Source: Shouchella lonarensis (GTDB lineage Bacteria > Bacillota > Bacilli > Bacillales > Bacillaceae_D). From it: DNA of 64,000 nt. The stretch lies in the NCBI RefSeq assembly GCF_900096965.1, contig NZ_FMYM01000008.1:62001-126000 (forward strand), read 5' to 3'. Position numbers and translations under genes: made by a program. The notes under the pieces were generated by a model that ran no database searches, had not been told where the DNA came from, and was given only the letters and a program-made list of their open reading frames with translations. This document shows, piece by piece, positions 43,440-52,555 of the stretch; the first letter of the stretch is position 1; each line of letters begins with the position of its first letter.

Positions 43440-44947
43440 AAGAGAAATTTGGTCACGAAACATTCAAGCAAGGTCAGCGTGAGATTATTGAGGCGCTAAT
43501 GGCGGGGCATGATGTGTTAGCCGTCTTACCAACAGGTCGGGGAAAGTCACTCTGTTATCAGTTGCCAGCTTTGTTACTTGACGGTTTGACCATTGTTGTT
43601 TCTCCGTTGCTATCGTTAATGGAGGACCAAGTGCAACAATTAAAAAAGAATGGGATTCGGCGTGTTGCTGCATTAAATAGTTTCACAGATCAACAGGAAC
43701 GTCAAGTGATCTTGACTCAGTTATCGCAATTAAAGCTATTGTATGCTTCTCCTGAGATGCTACAGTCAAAAACTGTACGAAAGGCACTAAAACAAACGCA
43801 CATTGCCATGTTTGTTGTTGATGAGGCGCATTGTATTTCTCATTGGGGGCATGATTTTCGGCCGGACTATTTGCGCCTATGTCAAGTGCGGGCTGATGTT
43901 GGCTCGCCCCGTTGCTTAGCAATGACTGCGACGGCACCTCCACGGGTTCAAAAAGATGTGATGCAACAACTCCGACTCGAGAATCCCCGCTGTTTTATAG
44001 AAAGTGTGAACCGCGAGAATATTTTTTTGAACATCGAAGTGGTTGCTTCAGCAGGAGAAAAAGTGTCACGCATCGAACAGTGTGTTAGTTACTACCCGTC
44101 TCCTGGAATTATTTATGTTCATAGCCGTAATCAAGCAATACAGTTGTGCCATCATTTACGCGAAATCTATCCAACAAAAAATATTGCCGCTTATCACGGT
44201 GGGATGGAACAAACAGACAGGTTGCTTGTCCAACAACAATTTATGCATGACCAACTCGATCTGATTTGTGCGACAAATGCCTTTGGGATGGGATTGAACA
44301 AAGATGATGTTCGTTATGTCGTACACGTACACTACCCACTTGATTTTGCAGCATACGTCCAAGAAATTGGGCGTGCGGGACGTGACGGGCAACCGGCAAT
44401 GGCATTGTTTTTGGTAACCGCTACGGATGATGAGCAAGCAATCCAATTATTAAAGCAAGGACAAATGAAGGAAAAAGAACTTGCATGGGTACTTGCGTCT
44501 CTTACCCCCGGAAAAGTTTTTGATGAGACAAAGTTAGAAGAACGAGTGAAACATCTAGGCTATGATCATACACGTGCAATTGTTTATTTGCTTGAACATT
44601 GGGGTGCTGTGTTAGAAGGTTTCGTAACGACAACGTTTTCCAGTAGCGTGTTAGCCACAAAGATCAGTGCGTATTTTCAAAAACGTTATGAAGAACGACG
44701 CTTGCGCTTACGTTCAATAGTCAATTATGTGGAGGAGCAAAATACTTGTCGACGGCATATGTTGTTGCGCTATTTTCAAGAGCGTCCGAAAAAGCAAGCG
44801 CCGTGCTGTGATGTATGTGGTCTATTACCTGAAATCGTGAAAGCAAATGACCATGTTCCGCAAGTGGCGGCAACACAATCATGGCAGACGCAATTAGCGC
44901 AATTATTTGTTGTAAACGAGAGGGGAACTAAAAGCACATGTCGTTAA
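43421..44947 (+). CDS. recQ: ATP-dependent DNA helicase RecQ
   Basis: 3'-5' DNA helicase of recombination repair. The 508-residue protein has Walker A LPTGRGKSLCYQLPAL, DEAH box VVDEAHCISHWGHDFR, and motif VI QEIGRAGRDGQ. A zinc-binding region (TCRRHMLLRYF, CCDVC) follows. It is shorter than E. coli RecQ and lacks the HRDC domain, like B. subtilis RecS/RecQ short forms. The ATG at 43421 follows AAAGGAGGGG. It overlaps ypbD by ten bases. Confidence 0.95.
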   Translation: MLTRALKEKFGHETFKQGQREIIEALMAGHDVLAVLPTGRGKSLCYQLPALLLDGLTIVVSPLLSLMEDQVQQLKKNGIRRVAALNSFTDQQERQVILTQLSQLKLLYASPEMLQSKTVRKALKQTHIAMFVVDEAHCISHWGHDFRPDYLRLCQVRADVGSPRCLAMTATAPPRVQKDVMQQLRLENPRCFIESVNRENIFLNIEVVASAGEKVSRIEQCVSYYPSPGIIYVHSRNQAIQLCHHLREIYPTKNIAAYHGGMEQTDRLLVQQQFMHDQLDLICATNAFGMGLNKDDVRYVVHVHYPLDFAAYVQEIGRAGRDGQPAMALFLVTATDDEQAIQLLKQGQMKEKELAWVLASLTPGKVFDETKLEERVKHLGYDHTRAIVYLLEHWGAVLEGFVTTTFSSSVLATKISAYFQKRYEERRLRLRSIVNYVEEQNTCRRHMLLRYFQERPKKQAPCCDVCGLLPEIVKANDHVPQVAATQSWQTQLAQLFVVNERGTKSTCR

Positions 44948-45528
44948 GTCGTGAACAGCTACAACAACTTCCAAACCGAGAATTGTATATGAGCGTATAT
45001 CTTTCTCAGGCATTCATGCTTAGTGTAGCACTCGGTATAAGCGCATTGTTTGGTAATGGGATACAAAAAGGGATTAGTCAATTGACATGGCATTGGCATG
45101 ATGGGTTATGGCAAGGAGCTAGCTTTGCAATCATTGTGCTGATCATAAATTTGTTATTATATCGGGTTGTTCCTGCACGATGGCTAGATGATGGGGGAAT
45201 TAATGACCGTGTTTTCCGATCAATGGGGATTTGTCATATGGTCTTTTTTTGTCTCGTTGTTGCGATTGTAGAGGAATGGTTGTTTCGTGGCGTATTACAG
45301 CCGCTTGTAGGTTTGCCTGTTGCGAGTATATGCTTTGCACTCGTACATGTTCGTTATATAAAGAAGCCAATATTGTTTTTTTATACGCTACTGCTAAGTA
45401 TAGCACTTGGATTGCTATACGAAGGTACAGGAAACTTTTGTAGTGTCGTTGTTGCCCACTTCTTAATTAATTTTTTGTTGGGGGTATTTTTACGCAAAAG
45501 TGCAAAGCGCCGTGTCATCGGTGTATAA
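44938..45528 (+). CDS. ypbD: CPBP family intramembrane metalloprotease YpbD-like
   Basis: A 196-residue membrane protein with the CPBP/Abi motif EEWLFRG (residues 112-118) plus later histidines (ALVHVRY, VVAHFLINF) that complete the putative metalloprotease site. It starts within the end of recQ, as in Bacillus. Targets are unknown. Confidence 0.88.
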   Translation: MSLSREQLQQLPNRELYMSVYLSQAFMLSVALGISALFGNGIQKGISQLTWHWHDGLWQGASFAIIVLIINLLLYRVVPARWLDDGGINDRVFRSMGICHMVFFCLVVAIVEEWLFRGVLQPLVGLPVASICFALVHVRYIKKPILFFYTLLLSIALGLLYEGTGNFCSVVVAHFLINFLLGVFLRKSAKRRVIGV

Positions 45529-45630
45529 GTTCTAATGAAAGGCGCCACTGCGTAAGTTTGTAGTACGAGCGGTTGGGTCGGGTCGTTTAAAAATTGATCA
45601 GTGTTTAATCCTTATACATAGGAGGGGATG

Positions 45631-46050
45631 ATGGTGGAAGAGCGGTCTGCATCATTACAAGTCCTCATTAGTGAACTGATTGAACGAAAAGAAGGTTGGG
45701 AACGATTGAAACAAAAAAAACAGCGGACAGTGGTTGTCATGCTGTTATCAATCATTTGCTTAGTTTTTTTAATTAGCCGTACAGTGACCCTTCGCTCTTT
45801 GCCACATGAAGAATTGTTTGCTTCGCCACTCAGAATGATGTTGTGTGGTGTCATGATTGGGTCTATCCTACTTTTCACGTCGATCGGGAAAAAGCTTGAT
45901 GAGCAAGAAGAGACTTTTGAGTCGTTGCGACAAGAGTTTATTGAGCGAGGTGAAGAATTATTTCCAGCCAACTACACAAATCAAGAGCGGGAGGCCCTTC
46001 TTGCTCGAATGAAGCAATCTTATGATATTAATTTATACCATTATCATTAG
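45631..46050 (+). CDS. ypbF: YpbF family (DUF2663) membrane protein
   Basis: A 139-residue protein with two membrane helices (about residues 30-50 and 68-85) and charged ends. The N-terminal LISELIERKEGWERLKQKK and position two genes after recQ fit YpbF (DUF2663). ypbE, which sits between ypbD and ypbF in B. subtilis, is missing. The second of two tandem ATGs (45631) is better spaced from TAGGAGGGG. Confidence 0.7.
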   Translation: MVEERSASLQVLISELIERKEGWERLKQKKQRTVVVMLLSIICLVFLISRTVTLRSLPHEELFASPLRMMLCGVMIGSILLFTSIGKKLDEQEETFESLRQEFIERGEELFPANYTNQEREALLARMKQSYDINLYHYH

Positions 46051-46096
46051 CAGCATGAAGCCCGCCCAATAAGTAGTAGATCACATGATGCTCGCG

Positions 46097-46426
46097 TCAT
46101 GCGTCCTCTTCTGATGAGTCATCTCTTTTGTTTGCGCGATAACGTAAAAATTCAAGGTGCTCTCGTAGTAGGTTTGCTTCATCTGTTGTGAGAGCTTCCT
46201 CATATAAAAAGGGTGGCGTAGGATGCTCAACACGACCAAGTAAATAATCAGTAGTGACACCAAATACGTTTGCCAAATCATTTAACGTGTCAGTGTCAGG
46301 TGTGCGGTTGCCTGTTTCATAGCCTGAAATCGATACTTTTGTTACATTGACGCGCGCGCCTAATTCCGCTTGCGTAAGTTGATGCTTTTTGCGCAATGCG
46401 CGTAAGCGACCTGGGATAATAGCCAT
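46097..46426 (-). CDS. XRE family transcriptional regulator 1
   Basis: A 109-residue protein with an N-terminal lambda-repressor-type helix-turn-helix (RLRALRKKHQLTQAELGARVNVTKVSISGYE) and YLLGR, then a helical acidic tail, like SinR/Xre regulators. The ATG at 46426 follows AAAGGAAAGGATTG. It is divergent from a second small XRE gene across a 211-bp gap rich in TTAACT-type words. Confidence 0.88.
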   Translation of the reverse strand: MAIIPGRLRALRKKHQLTQAELGARVNVTKVSISGYETGNRTPDTDTLNDLANVFGVTTDYLLGRVEHPTPPFLYEEALTTDEANLLREHLEFLRYRANKRDDSSEEDA

Positions 46427-46595
46427 ATAGACAATCCTTTCCTTTGTTTAATAAATGTTGCTCAAAAGGACATTGAAAATGGTTCTAAGTGAAAAAATGT
46501 GTTGTGCACTCATTATAGTTTAACAAATAGCTAACGTAAATACTGTTAACTAAATAGATACAAAAGCATGTACAAACAAAAAGATTGACGGTATA

Positions 46596-46622
46596 CTGTT
46601 ATTAACTGCAAGTTAATAACAG
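46596..46622. promoter_or_regulatory. Perfect palindromic operator
   Basis: CTGTTATTAACT and AGTTAATAACAG are perfect 12-base inverted arms around GCA. The palindrome begins at the last base of a TATACT -10-like box (46592-46597; weak -35 TGTACA 17 bp upstream) and covers the expected start site of the small XRE gene. Related half-words (GTTAACTA, TTTAACA) occur upstream. Confidence 0.65.
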
Positions 46623-46637
46623 TTGAGGTGATTTGTG

Positions 46638-46856
46638 ATGTGGTCAGAGTTGAAAAGAATACGTTTACAACATAAAATGACGTTAAAAGATGTTGCGCAA
46701 GCAATTGGCGTAAGCACGCCGTTTTATTGGCAAATAGAAAATAGAAAAAGAGGGTTATCATATGAAGTTGCCTATAAAATCTCGACAGTGTTTTCGCTTT
46801 ATCCGGATGATATTTTTTTGCAAACAGTGAAACAGGAGAACCAACACAATCCGTGA
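46638..46856 (+). CDS. XRE family transcriptional regulator 2 (short)
   Basis: A 72-residue protein consisting of a Cro/C1-type helix-turn-helix (LKRIRLQHKMTLKDVAQAIGVSTPFYWQIENRKRG) and a short tail. ATG 46638 is preferred over GTG 46635, after GTTGAGGTGATT. The palindrome at 46596 overlaps its promoter, which suggests autoregulation or control by the divergent XRE 1. Confidence 0.85.
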   Translation: MWSELKRIRLQHKMTLKDVAQAIGVSTPFYWQIENRKRGLSYEVAYKISTVFSLYPDDIFLQTVKQENQHNP

Positions 46857-46882
46857 TTTGTTTTTAACAGTAGAGGGCGCAT

Positions 46883-46904
46883 GCAGCGGTAAAACTGCTT
46901 TTTT
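46883..46904 (+). terminator. Terminator after XRE 2
   Basis: GCAG, loop CGGTAAAA, CTGC, then TTTTTT. The rest of the gap to 47170 holds a second possible stem (GCATCGGTC at about 46921 with GATCGGTGC at about 46958, with G-T pairs) and a TTGTTT-17-TATATG promoter-like pair (47106-47134) for the next gene. No small gene was recognised. Confidence 0.55.
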
Positions 46905-47170
46905 AAGGAAGTAAGAAAGGCATCGGTCTAGAGACGGACGCTAAAACCCATCTTTGGATCGGTGCAGTGTCTTTTCGTTCTTGTTAAAGTAAAAGAAGCC
47001 TATCATCATCATGCAAGGTGTATAAATGATAAAGTTTTTATAAAGAATAAAGAAAAGTATAGGCGCGAATAGGAAAAAGCTGTATAGTGATGAATAAGCC
47101 ACTGCTTGTTTTTATGAAACATTGCTATTATATGCTGTTCATATTCTTACAAGAGAAAAGAGGCTAGACG

Positions 47171-48394
47171 ATGAATATTGCTATTTTTACTGATACGTAC
47201 TTCCCGCAAATTAGTGGTGTTGCTGCTTCAATCGCAACGCTAGAAAAAGAGTTAACAAATACTGGACATCAAGTGTATATTTTCACGTCAACCGATCGAT
47301 CAGCAGATTTGGCTGAAGAAGAAGGGAAAGTATTTCGTTTCCCAAGCCTTGGGGCATGGTTTGTACCTGAAAGACGGTTGGCTTATGCAGGAATGAGGAA
47401 AGCTTCGCGCTTAATGGAGACGCTTGAGATTGACTTGGTTCACACGCATACAGAGTTTTCAATGGGACTGTTAGGGAAATATGTCGCGAATAAACATAAT
47501 GTGCCTTTTGTCCACACGTACCATACGATGTATGAAGATTATTTGCACTACATTGCAAAGGGAAAACTATTGACGCCGAAATTTGTTGGAAAGCTAACAA
47601 AGTATTTTTGTAAAGGGGCCAGTCTTGTCATTGCGCCAACAGATAAAGTAAGAAGGAAGTTAATTAGTTATGGTGTAGAAGAACCAATTAAAACGATTCC
47701 GACAGGCATTTCTTTTAAGCAATTTAGACGCACAGAAACAAGTATTCAGCAAGTGTGCAAAATAAAGGAAACACTCCATATTAATACAGGGGACAAAGTG
47801 GTTGTGTCAATTGGTCGCATGGCTGAAGAAAAAAACATGCAAGCCATTATCCGTGCATTGCCAAACTGGCTGGCGTTTGACCCGACAATTAAGCTTGTTA
47901 TGGTTGGAGACGGTCCTGTACGTGAATCTTTAGAGGCACTTGCGCGTGCACAAGGTGTTCATCATGCAGTACGATTTGTTGGTGCAGTGAATTGGGACCA
48001 AGTGCAGTATTATTACCACATTGGAGATGTGTTTGTGAGTGCATCAACGACAGAGGCACAGGGTTTAACATATATTGAAGCAATTGCTTCCGGTTGTATT
48101 GTTGTGGCCAAAGAGGATCAAAGTGTCGCCAATTTGTTAATGGATGGACAAACAGGGTTCCTTTTCCGAACAGATGAAGATTTAGGTCCGTTATTGCGTG
48201 AAGTATTTGCACGACCTCAGCAGCTCAAGCAAGTACGTCAGGCAGCAAAGAAACACATTCAGCCGTTGTCGGCGGAAGCATTTGGTCAAACAATTGTATC
48301 AATGTATAGGGCATGTATGAATGCACACCGGACAAGCACGAGGTTTTCATCTGGACCACTGTCTATTTTCTATCGAAAAGAGCGATCATCATGA
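47171..48394 (+). CDS. Glycosyltransferase family 4, probable diacylglycerol glucosyltransferase
   Basis: A 407-residue GT-B enzyme. The N-terminal MNIAIFTDTYFPQISGVAASI and the donor-binding segment STTEAQGLTYIEAIASG with its E-x7-E motif place it near the alpha-monoglucosyldiacylglycerol synthases (ALMGS, LafA/BgsB). It probably transfers a sugar from UDP-hexose to diacylglycerol at the cytoplasmic membrane. The next gene overlaps by four bases. Family substrate is inferred, not proven. Confidence 0.78.
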   Translation: MNIAIFTDTYFPQISGVAASIATLEKELTNTGHQVYIFTSTDRSADLAEEEGKVFRFPSLGAWFVPERRLAYAGMRKASRLMETLEIDLVHTHTEFSMGLLGKYVANKHNVPFVHTYHTMYEDYLHYIAKGKLLTPKFVGKLTKYFCKGASLVIAPTDKVRRKLISYGVEEPIKTIPTGISFKQFRRTETSIQQVCKIKETLHINTGDKVVVSIGRMAEEKNMQAIIRALPNWLAFDPTIKLVMVGDGPVRESLEALARAQGVHHAVRFVGAVNWDQVQYYYHIGDVFVSASTTEAQGLTYIEAIASGCIVVAKEDQSVANLLMDGQTGFLFRTDEDLGPLLREVFARPQQLKQVRQAAKKHIQPLSAEAFGQTIVSMYRACMNAHRTSTRFSSGPLSIFYRKERSS

Positions 48395-49434
48395 TAAAAC
48401 TAACGATGCTATCTTCAGCAGAAAAAGTGAAAGGACAAGGGGTGGCTTCTGCGTATCGTGAGCTTCTGACTTTAATGGAGCAACAGGTAGGCATGTATGA
48501 TTTGAAGGTCAACCAATTTGATTCGTGTGACATTACCCATTACCATACGATTGACTTTCGCTTTTACCTGTCGACATTTTTTCGCCGCCGGCGTGGAGTG
48601 AAAGTAGGATATGTTCACTTTTTGCCGGAAACGGTAGATGAGAGCTTAAAATTGCCAGCACCAATTCGGGCAATTTTTTATAAGTACGTGGTTGCTTTTT
48701 ACCAACGGATGGATCATCTTGTTGTCGTAAATCCGACTTTTATTCCTAAGCTCGAGGCGTTGGGTATCGCGAAAGAGAAGGTGCATTATATCCCTAACTT
48801 TGTTTCTAAAAAAATGTTTAAGGAAGAGCCAGAAGAAGTCCGATGGGCATTACGAGAAAAGCATGAAATTAGTAAAGAAGCGTTTGTAGTAGTAGGTGCG
48901 GGACAAGTACAGCACCGTAAAGGTATTTTAGACTTTGTAGAGGTCGCAAAACAATTACCTCATATACAATTTATTTGGGTCGGTGGTTTTTCATTTGGGA
49001 AAATCACAGCGGGGTACGAACAGTTAAAAGCGATTGTAGATCACCCGCCTGCGAATGTTCGTTTTACGGGAATTGTTGATCGAGAGACAATGGGGGCATA
49101 CTATAATTTATCAGATATGTTGTTTTTGCCATCTTTTAACGAGTTGTTCCCAATGACCATCTTGGAAGCAATGAGTTGTGGCACACCCATCTTACTCAGA
49201 GACTTAGATTTGTATCAAGACATTTTGTTTGATTATTATTATCAAGCTTCCTCTGTTCCTACGTTCGTAGAGATGATTGAAAACATGCGTACGGATCGTG
49301 ATTTTTACGAGCAAGCTTGTCAAGCAGCGCGCCGAGGTGCGTACCATTACTCAGAAGATCGCCTTGCGGAAGTGTGGAATGATTTTTATGCTCGTATGGC
49401 GTCAATAAAGAAGGTTCCCGTGTATGAACAATGA
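48391..49434 (+). CDS. Glycosyltransferase family 4, probable second glycolipid transferase
   Basis: A 347-residue GT-B enzyme with donor site LFLPSFNELFPMTILEAMSCGTPILL (key residues E-x7-E). N-terminal MIKLTMLSSAEKVKGQGVASAYREL resembles diglucosyldiacylglycerol synthases (LafB/BgsA type). ATG 48391 overlaps the previous stop (ATGA); the frame opens upstream inside that gene. It would add the second sugar. It overlaps the downstream membrane protein gene by 11 bases. Confidence 0.75.
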   Translation: MIKLTMLSSAEKVKGQGVASAYRELLTLMEQQVGMYDLKVNQFDSCDITHYHTIDFRFYLSTFFRRRRGVKVGYVHFLPETVDESLKLPAPIRAIFYKYVVAFYQRMDHLVVVNPTFIPKLEALGIAKEKVHYIPNFVSKKMFKEEPEEVRWALREKHEISKEAFVVVGAGQVQHRKGILDFVEVAKQLPHIQFIWVGGFSFGKITAGYEQLKAIVDHPPANVRFTGIVDRETMGAYYNLSDMLFLPSFNELFPMTILEAMSCGTPILLRDLDLYQDILFDYYYQASSVPTFVEMIENMRTDRDFYEQACQAARRGAYHYSEDRLAEVWNDFYARMASIKKVPVYEQ

Positions 49435-50470
49435 TCGAAAGCTCTTTTTGCAGCTCAGCTTCTTTCTACTCATTGGGGGAGGCTGTGCCCTTTTTTTATT
49501 TAGAAATATTGATATGTCTTTATTAAAGACGGGCTTTTTTAAAGCAAATTTGTGGTGGTTATTACTAGCATTTTTGTTGTTTGTTTTGACGTGGGTGTTA
49601 GAAGCAATGGTGTTGGCGTTCATGGCAAAAGCCAACCGTGCGCAGCTTTCATTTTCAGACTACTTTCAAACAACTATGTTAGGGCTGTTATTTAATCAGA
49701 TTACACCTCTTGCTTCAGGGGGTCAGCCAGCGCAATTATACTTATTGACGAAAAAAGGTGTTGAAGGCGGGCGAGCAAGTTCGATCTTAATGATTAAGTT
49801 TATTGTGTTCCAAGTCGTTCTTGTGCTTGCATTCGGGTCCATTTTGTTTGCAGGTTATGATGTATTGGCAGGCGCTTTGCCAAAGATGAAAGGGCTTGTA
49901 TTAATTGGTTTTGTCATTCATTTATGTATCATCGTATTTTTATTTATCGTAGCACTGAACCAGAGACTAGCGATGTTTTTAGTGCGCCTCATTTTACGAC
50001 CCATTCGTTTATTTAATCGGGAAAAAGAAGCGAGGTGGCGTGCCTCCCTTGCTATATCTGTCACTCAGTTTCATCAAGAGAGTCATCGGTTGCTAAAGGA
50101 TAAATGGTTGTTATTTCGCTCGTCTGTTGTAACATTAATACAAATCCTCATTCTTTTTAGCATCCCATACTTTATTTTCCAGGCATTCTCAGTGCAACAA
50201 TTGACATTGTTTGTCAGTAGCATTTATCATGCTTTCATTATGATTTTTTCAACAGTCGTTCCAACCCCAGGTGGAAGTGGGGCAGCAGAGTATACATTTA
50301 AGGAAATGTTTCATCCGTATATGGGTCCGGAAACGTTGTTGTTGTCGATGCTATTTTGGCGCTTATTTACGGCTTACACAGCAGTGATTGTTGGTTTGTT
50401 CTATTCAATGCGGATGACGAATAAGCCCAAGCTAAAACAAGGTGCACCTATTCGAGGTGAGAAGAAGTAA
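49424..50470 (+). CDS. YbhN/UPF0104-type (LPG synthase TM domain) membrane protein
   Basis: A 348-residue protein with about eight membrane helices. The motifs NQITPLASGGQPAQLYLL and VPTPGGSGAAEYTF are characteristic of the lysylphosphatidylglycerol synthase transmembrane (flippase-like) family. It lacks the soluble aminoacyl transferase domain of MprF. Coupled to two glycosyltransferases, it is likely a glycolipid flippase. Confidence 0.85.
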   Translation: MNNDRKLFLQLSFFLLIGGGCALFLFRNIDMSLLKTGFFKANLWWLLLAFLLFVLTWVLEAMVLAFMAKANRAQLSFSDYFQTTMLGLLFNQITPLASGGQPAQLYLLTKKGVEGGRASSILMIKFIVFQVVLVLAFGSILFAGYDVLAGALPKMKGLVLIGFVIHLCIIVFLFIVALNQRLAMFLVRLILRPIRLFNREKEARWRASLAISVTQFHQESHRLLKDKWLLFRSSVVTLIQILILFSIPYFIFQAFSVQQLTLFVSSIYHAFIMIFSTVVPTPGGSGAAEYTFKEMFHPYMGPETLLLSMLFWRLFTAYTAVIVGLFYSMRMTNKPKLKQGAPIRGEKK

Positions 50471-50505
50471 GTAAACGATAGTTACTGAGCGTGAATAAAC
50501 GCTTT

Positions 50506-50533
50506 GAAAGCAGTAAGGTGTATGTTATAATGT
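50506..50533 (+). promoter_or_regulatory. Strong promoter before the 35-residue ORF
   Basis: TTGAAA (50506-50511), 16-bp spacer, TATAAT (50528-50533) with TGT extension. It starts a ~105-base leader. Confidence 0.7.
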
Positions 50534-50560
50534 GGGAGTGAAATGGGTTCGTTATGATGC

Positions 50561-50586
50561 CTGATTGATCTGGCTTCTTTTTTGTG
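50561..50586 (+). terminator. Leader hairpin, possible attenuator
   Basis: GCCTGAT and ATCTGGC pair (one T-T mismatch) around TG, followed by TTCTTTTTT. It would stop most transcripts before the small ORF, leaving a ~45-base RNA. Confidence 0.5.
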
Positions 50587-50644
50587 ATGAGTATAGAAGT
50601 CAGACAGTATAGGTGTGAGACTTCGTTGTCAAGGAGTGAAAGAA

Positions 50645-50752
50645 ATGAGCGGTTCGCAGTTACTAGCCATTTTAGGAATTGGTTTGACAGCGGTTGCGTT
50701 GGCAGTTGTCATGGCAATTTTATTGTTAAAGACGTCTGAGCAATCGAAATAA
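50645..50752 (+). CDS. Small membrane peptide, 35 residues
   Basis: Starts MSGSQLLAILGIGLTAVALA and continues as one hydrophobic helix to residue ~28, ending KTSEQSK. AAGGAGTG lies nine bases before the ATG. No family was recognised. It has its own promoter, leader hairpin and terminator (50771), so it is probably a real monocistronic gene. The leader word ATGGGTT (50545-50551) is complementary to AACCCAT in the terminator, which recalls RNA-regulated small membrane toxins, but no opposing promoter was found. Confidence 0.55.
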   Translation: MSGSQLLAILGIGLTAVALAVVMAILLLKTSEQSK

Positions 50753-50770
50753 GACATAATTGTCGGAGCA

Positions 50771-50795
50771 GATGGGTTTTTCAACCCATCTTTTT
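50771..50795 (+). terminator. Terminator after the 35-residue ORF
   Basis: GATGGGTT, loop TTTC, AACCCATC, then TTTTT. Confidence 0.8.
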
Positions 50796-50841
50796 ACGCG
50801 ATTTGTCACAAAATATGGACCGTTTTGAGGAAGGTGCTATA

Positions 50842-52023
50842 ATGTTAGATGAATTATTCAAAAAGTTAGAATTTTTATTTCCGGAGATGGTGGCGTTACG
50901 AAGAGCATTTCACGAAGAGCCCGAACTTGGTTACGAAGAAGTAGCTACTCCTGCGAAGATTGCGCAATATTTAACTGAAGTCGGTGTCGATGTACGTATA
51001 GGCGTGGGTGGACGTGGTGTTGTTGGGGTGATTCGTGGTACGCGACCGGGAAAAACAGTGGCATTACGGGCAGATTTTGATGCGCTACCAATTCAAGAAG
51101 AGACAGGGTTGTCGTTCGCTTCAAAAGTGTCAGGAAAAATGCATGCTTGTGGTCATGACGGGCATACAGCAACGTTACTTGTATTAGCGAAAGTATTTAT
51201 GACAATGAAGGATCACTTGTGTGGTTCGGTTGTACTTATTCATCAATTTGCGGAGGAGCTTGCCCCTGGAGGCGCGATTGCAATGATTAAAGATGGCTGT
51301 CTTGAGGGGGTAGATGCGATTTTTGGTACACATTTGTGGAGTCCTTTGCCAGTCGGGAAAATTGGTTATTGTTACGGACCCTTTATGGCAGCTGCAGATC
51401 GTTTTGACATTCAAATTCAAGGAAAAGGGGGACACGGGGCAGCGCCACATGAAACGGTTGATGCCGTTGTCGTCGCCTCATCGGTGGTCCTTCAGTTACA
51501 ACAAATTATGAGTCGCAACGTTGATCCGCAAGACGCTGCAGTATTATCTATTGCCTCTTTTCAGGCGGGAGGCGCTTTTAACGTTATTAGTGACACAGCG
51601 ACGCTTTCAGGAACGGTTCGTACGTTTTGTTCGAACGTACAGACACATATTGTACAGCGGATGGAACAAATCATCAAAGGGGTATGTGAGGCAGCTGGAG
51701 CGACTTATACGTTCTCATATGAACGGGGTCATCAGGCGGTTGTGAATGACGATCGTGAGACGAAGCGTTTCGCCGAAGTCGCACAAACAATTAGTGACCC
51801 TGAAAATGTAGAGGAAATCAAACCTGTAATGGGTGGAGAAGATTTCGCGTATTACTTGCAGCGTGTACCCGGAACGTTCTTTTTTACAGGGGCTGGAAAC
51901 GAGGAAAAGGGGATCGTTTACCCACACCATCACCCGAAGTTCGATTTTGATGAAGACGCCATGCTCATTGCAGCAAAACATTTGGGGGCAGTGGCATTGG
52001 CGTTTTTACATGATGAGTGGTGA
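50842..52023 (+). CDS. M20 family amidohydrolase (N-acyl amino acid hydrolase type)
   Basis: A 393-residue metal-dependent hydrolase. LRRAFHEEPELGYEE at the N-terminus, the metal-binding GKMHACGHDGHTATLL, catalytic Glu pair in HQFAEELAPGG, and KGGHGAAPHETVD of the dimerisation domain match the hippuricase/YxeP/N-acetyl amino acid deacetylase group. The likely substrate is an N-acyl amino acid or peptide. ATG 50842 follows GAGGAAGGTG. It stands alone, ending at the terminator at 52065. Confidence 0.88.
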   Translation: MLDELFKKLEFLFPEMVALRRAFHEEPELGYEEVATPAKIAQYLTEVGVDVRIGVGGRGVVGVIRGTRPGKTVALRADFDALPIQEETGLSFASKVSGKMHACGHDGHTATLLVLAKVFMTMKDHLCGSVVLIHQFAEELAPGGAIAMIKDGCLEGVDAIFGTHLWSPLPVGKIGYCYGPFMAAADRFDIQIQGKGGHGAAPHETVDAVVVASSVVLQLQQIMSRNVDPQDAAVLSIASFQAGGAFNVISDTATLSGTVRTFCSNVQTHIVQRMEQIIKGVCEAAGATYTFSYERGHQAVVNDDRETKRFAEVAQTISDPENVEEIKPVMGGEDFAYYLQRVPGTFFFTGAGNEEKGIVYPHHHPKFDFDEDAMLIAAKHLGAVALAFLHDEW

Positions 52024-52064
52024 CAATACGAGACATATGATTGCTGTCTACATGTTGATTCTTT

Positions 52065-52110
52065 GCATCTCAAACTTTAGATTTTTAAAGTTGAGATGCT
52101 TTATTTTATT
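52065..52110 (+). terminator. Terminator after the amidohydrolase gene
   Basis: GCATCTCAAACTTTA pairs with AAAGTTGAGATGC (one bulge), followed by TTTATTTTATT. The remaining gap to 52555 holds TTGACA at 52413-52418 with a poor -10 (TTAATC), a TATACT at 52450-52455 and a small CCAGC/GCTGG hairpin near 52464. No gene was seen in it. Confidence 0.8.
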
Positions 52111-52555
52111 AGTCATGTTGAAATAGTCAAACGCACCCTCCACTTCTTTTTCTGTAATAAAAGACGGAAAATGACATAAATCAGCATAATCCAGCTTAAA
52201 CAGATGTTTTTTGATTGACTGGGACACAAAAATCTATGGGACTTTTGGACCATCTTTTTTTAATAAATTTAAATGAAGCACGTATGATTTATTTCGTCTA
52301 TCTACATAAATCAAGGTGAGAAAAGAATGACACCCTAATATTTGTCATACATATAGGTCGTTTTTGTAGAGAAATAGAGGAAAGAATATTCTCATATATT
52401 GACGAACTGCAATTGACAAATTCCAGCAACATTTCTTAATCTTTACCTATATACTAGGGAAACCAGCTTTTAGCTGGATGTCATGGATGATTTCTTTTGA
52501 AGGGGGGAAGGTGGTTCGGGAATCATTTGTGTCGTAAATCAAGGAGGGGAAGCTT

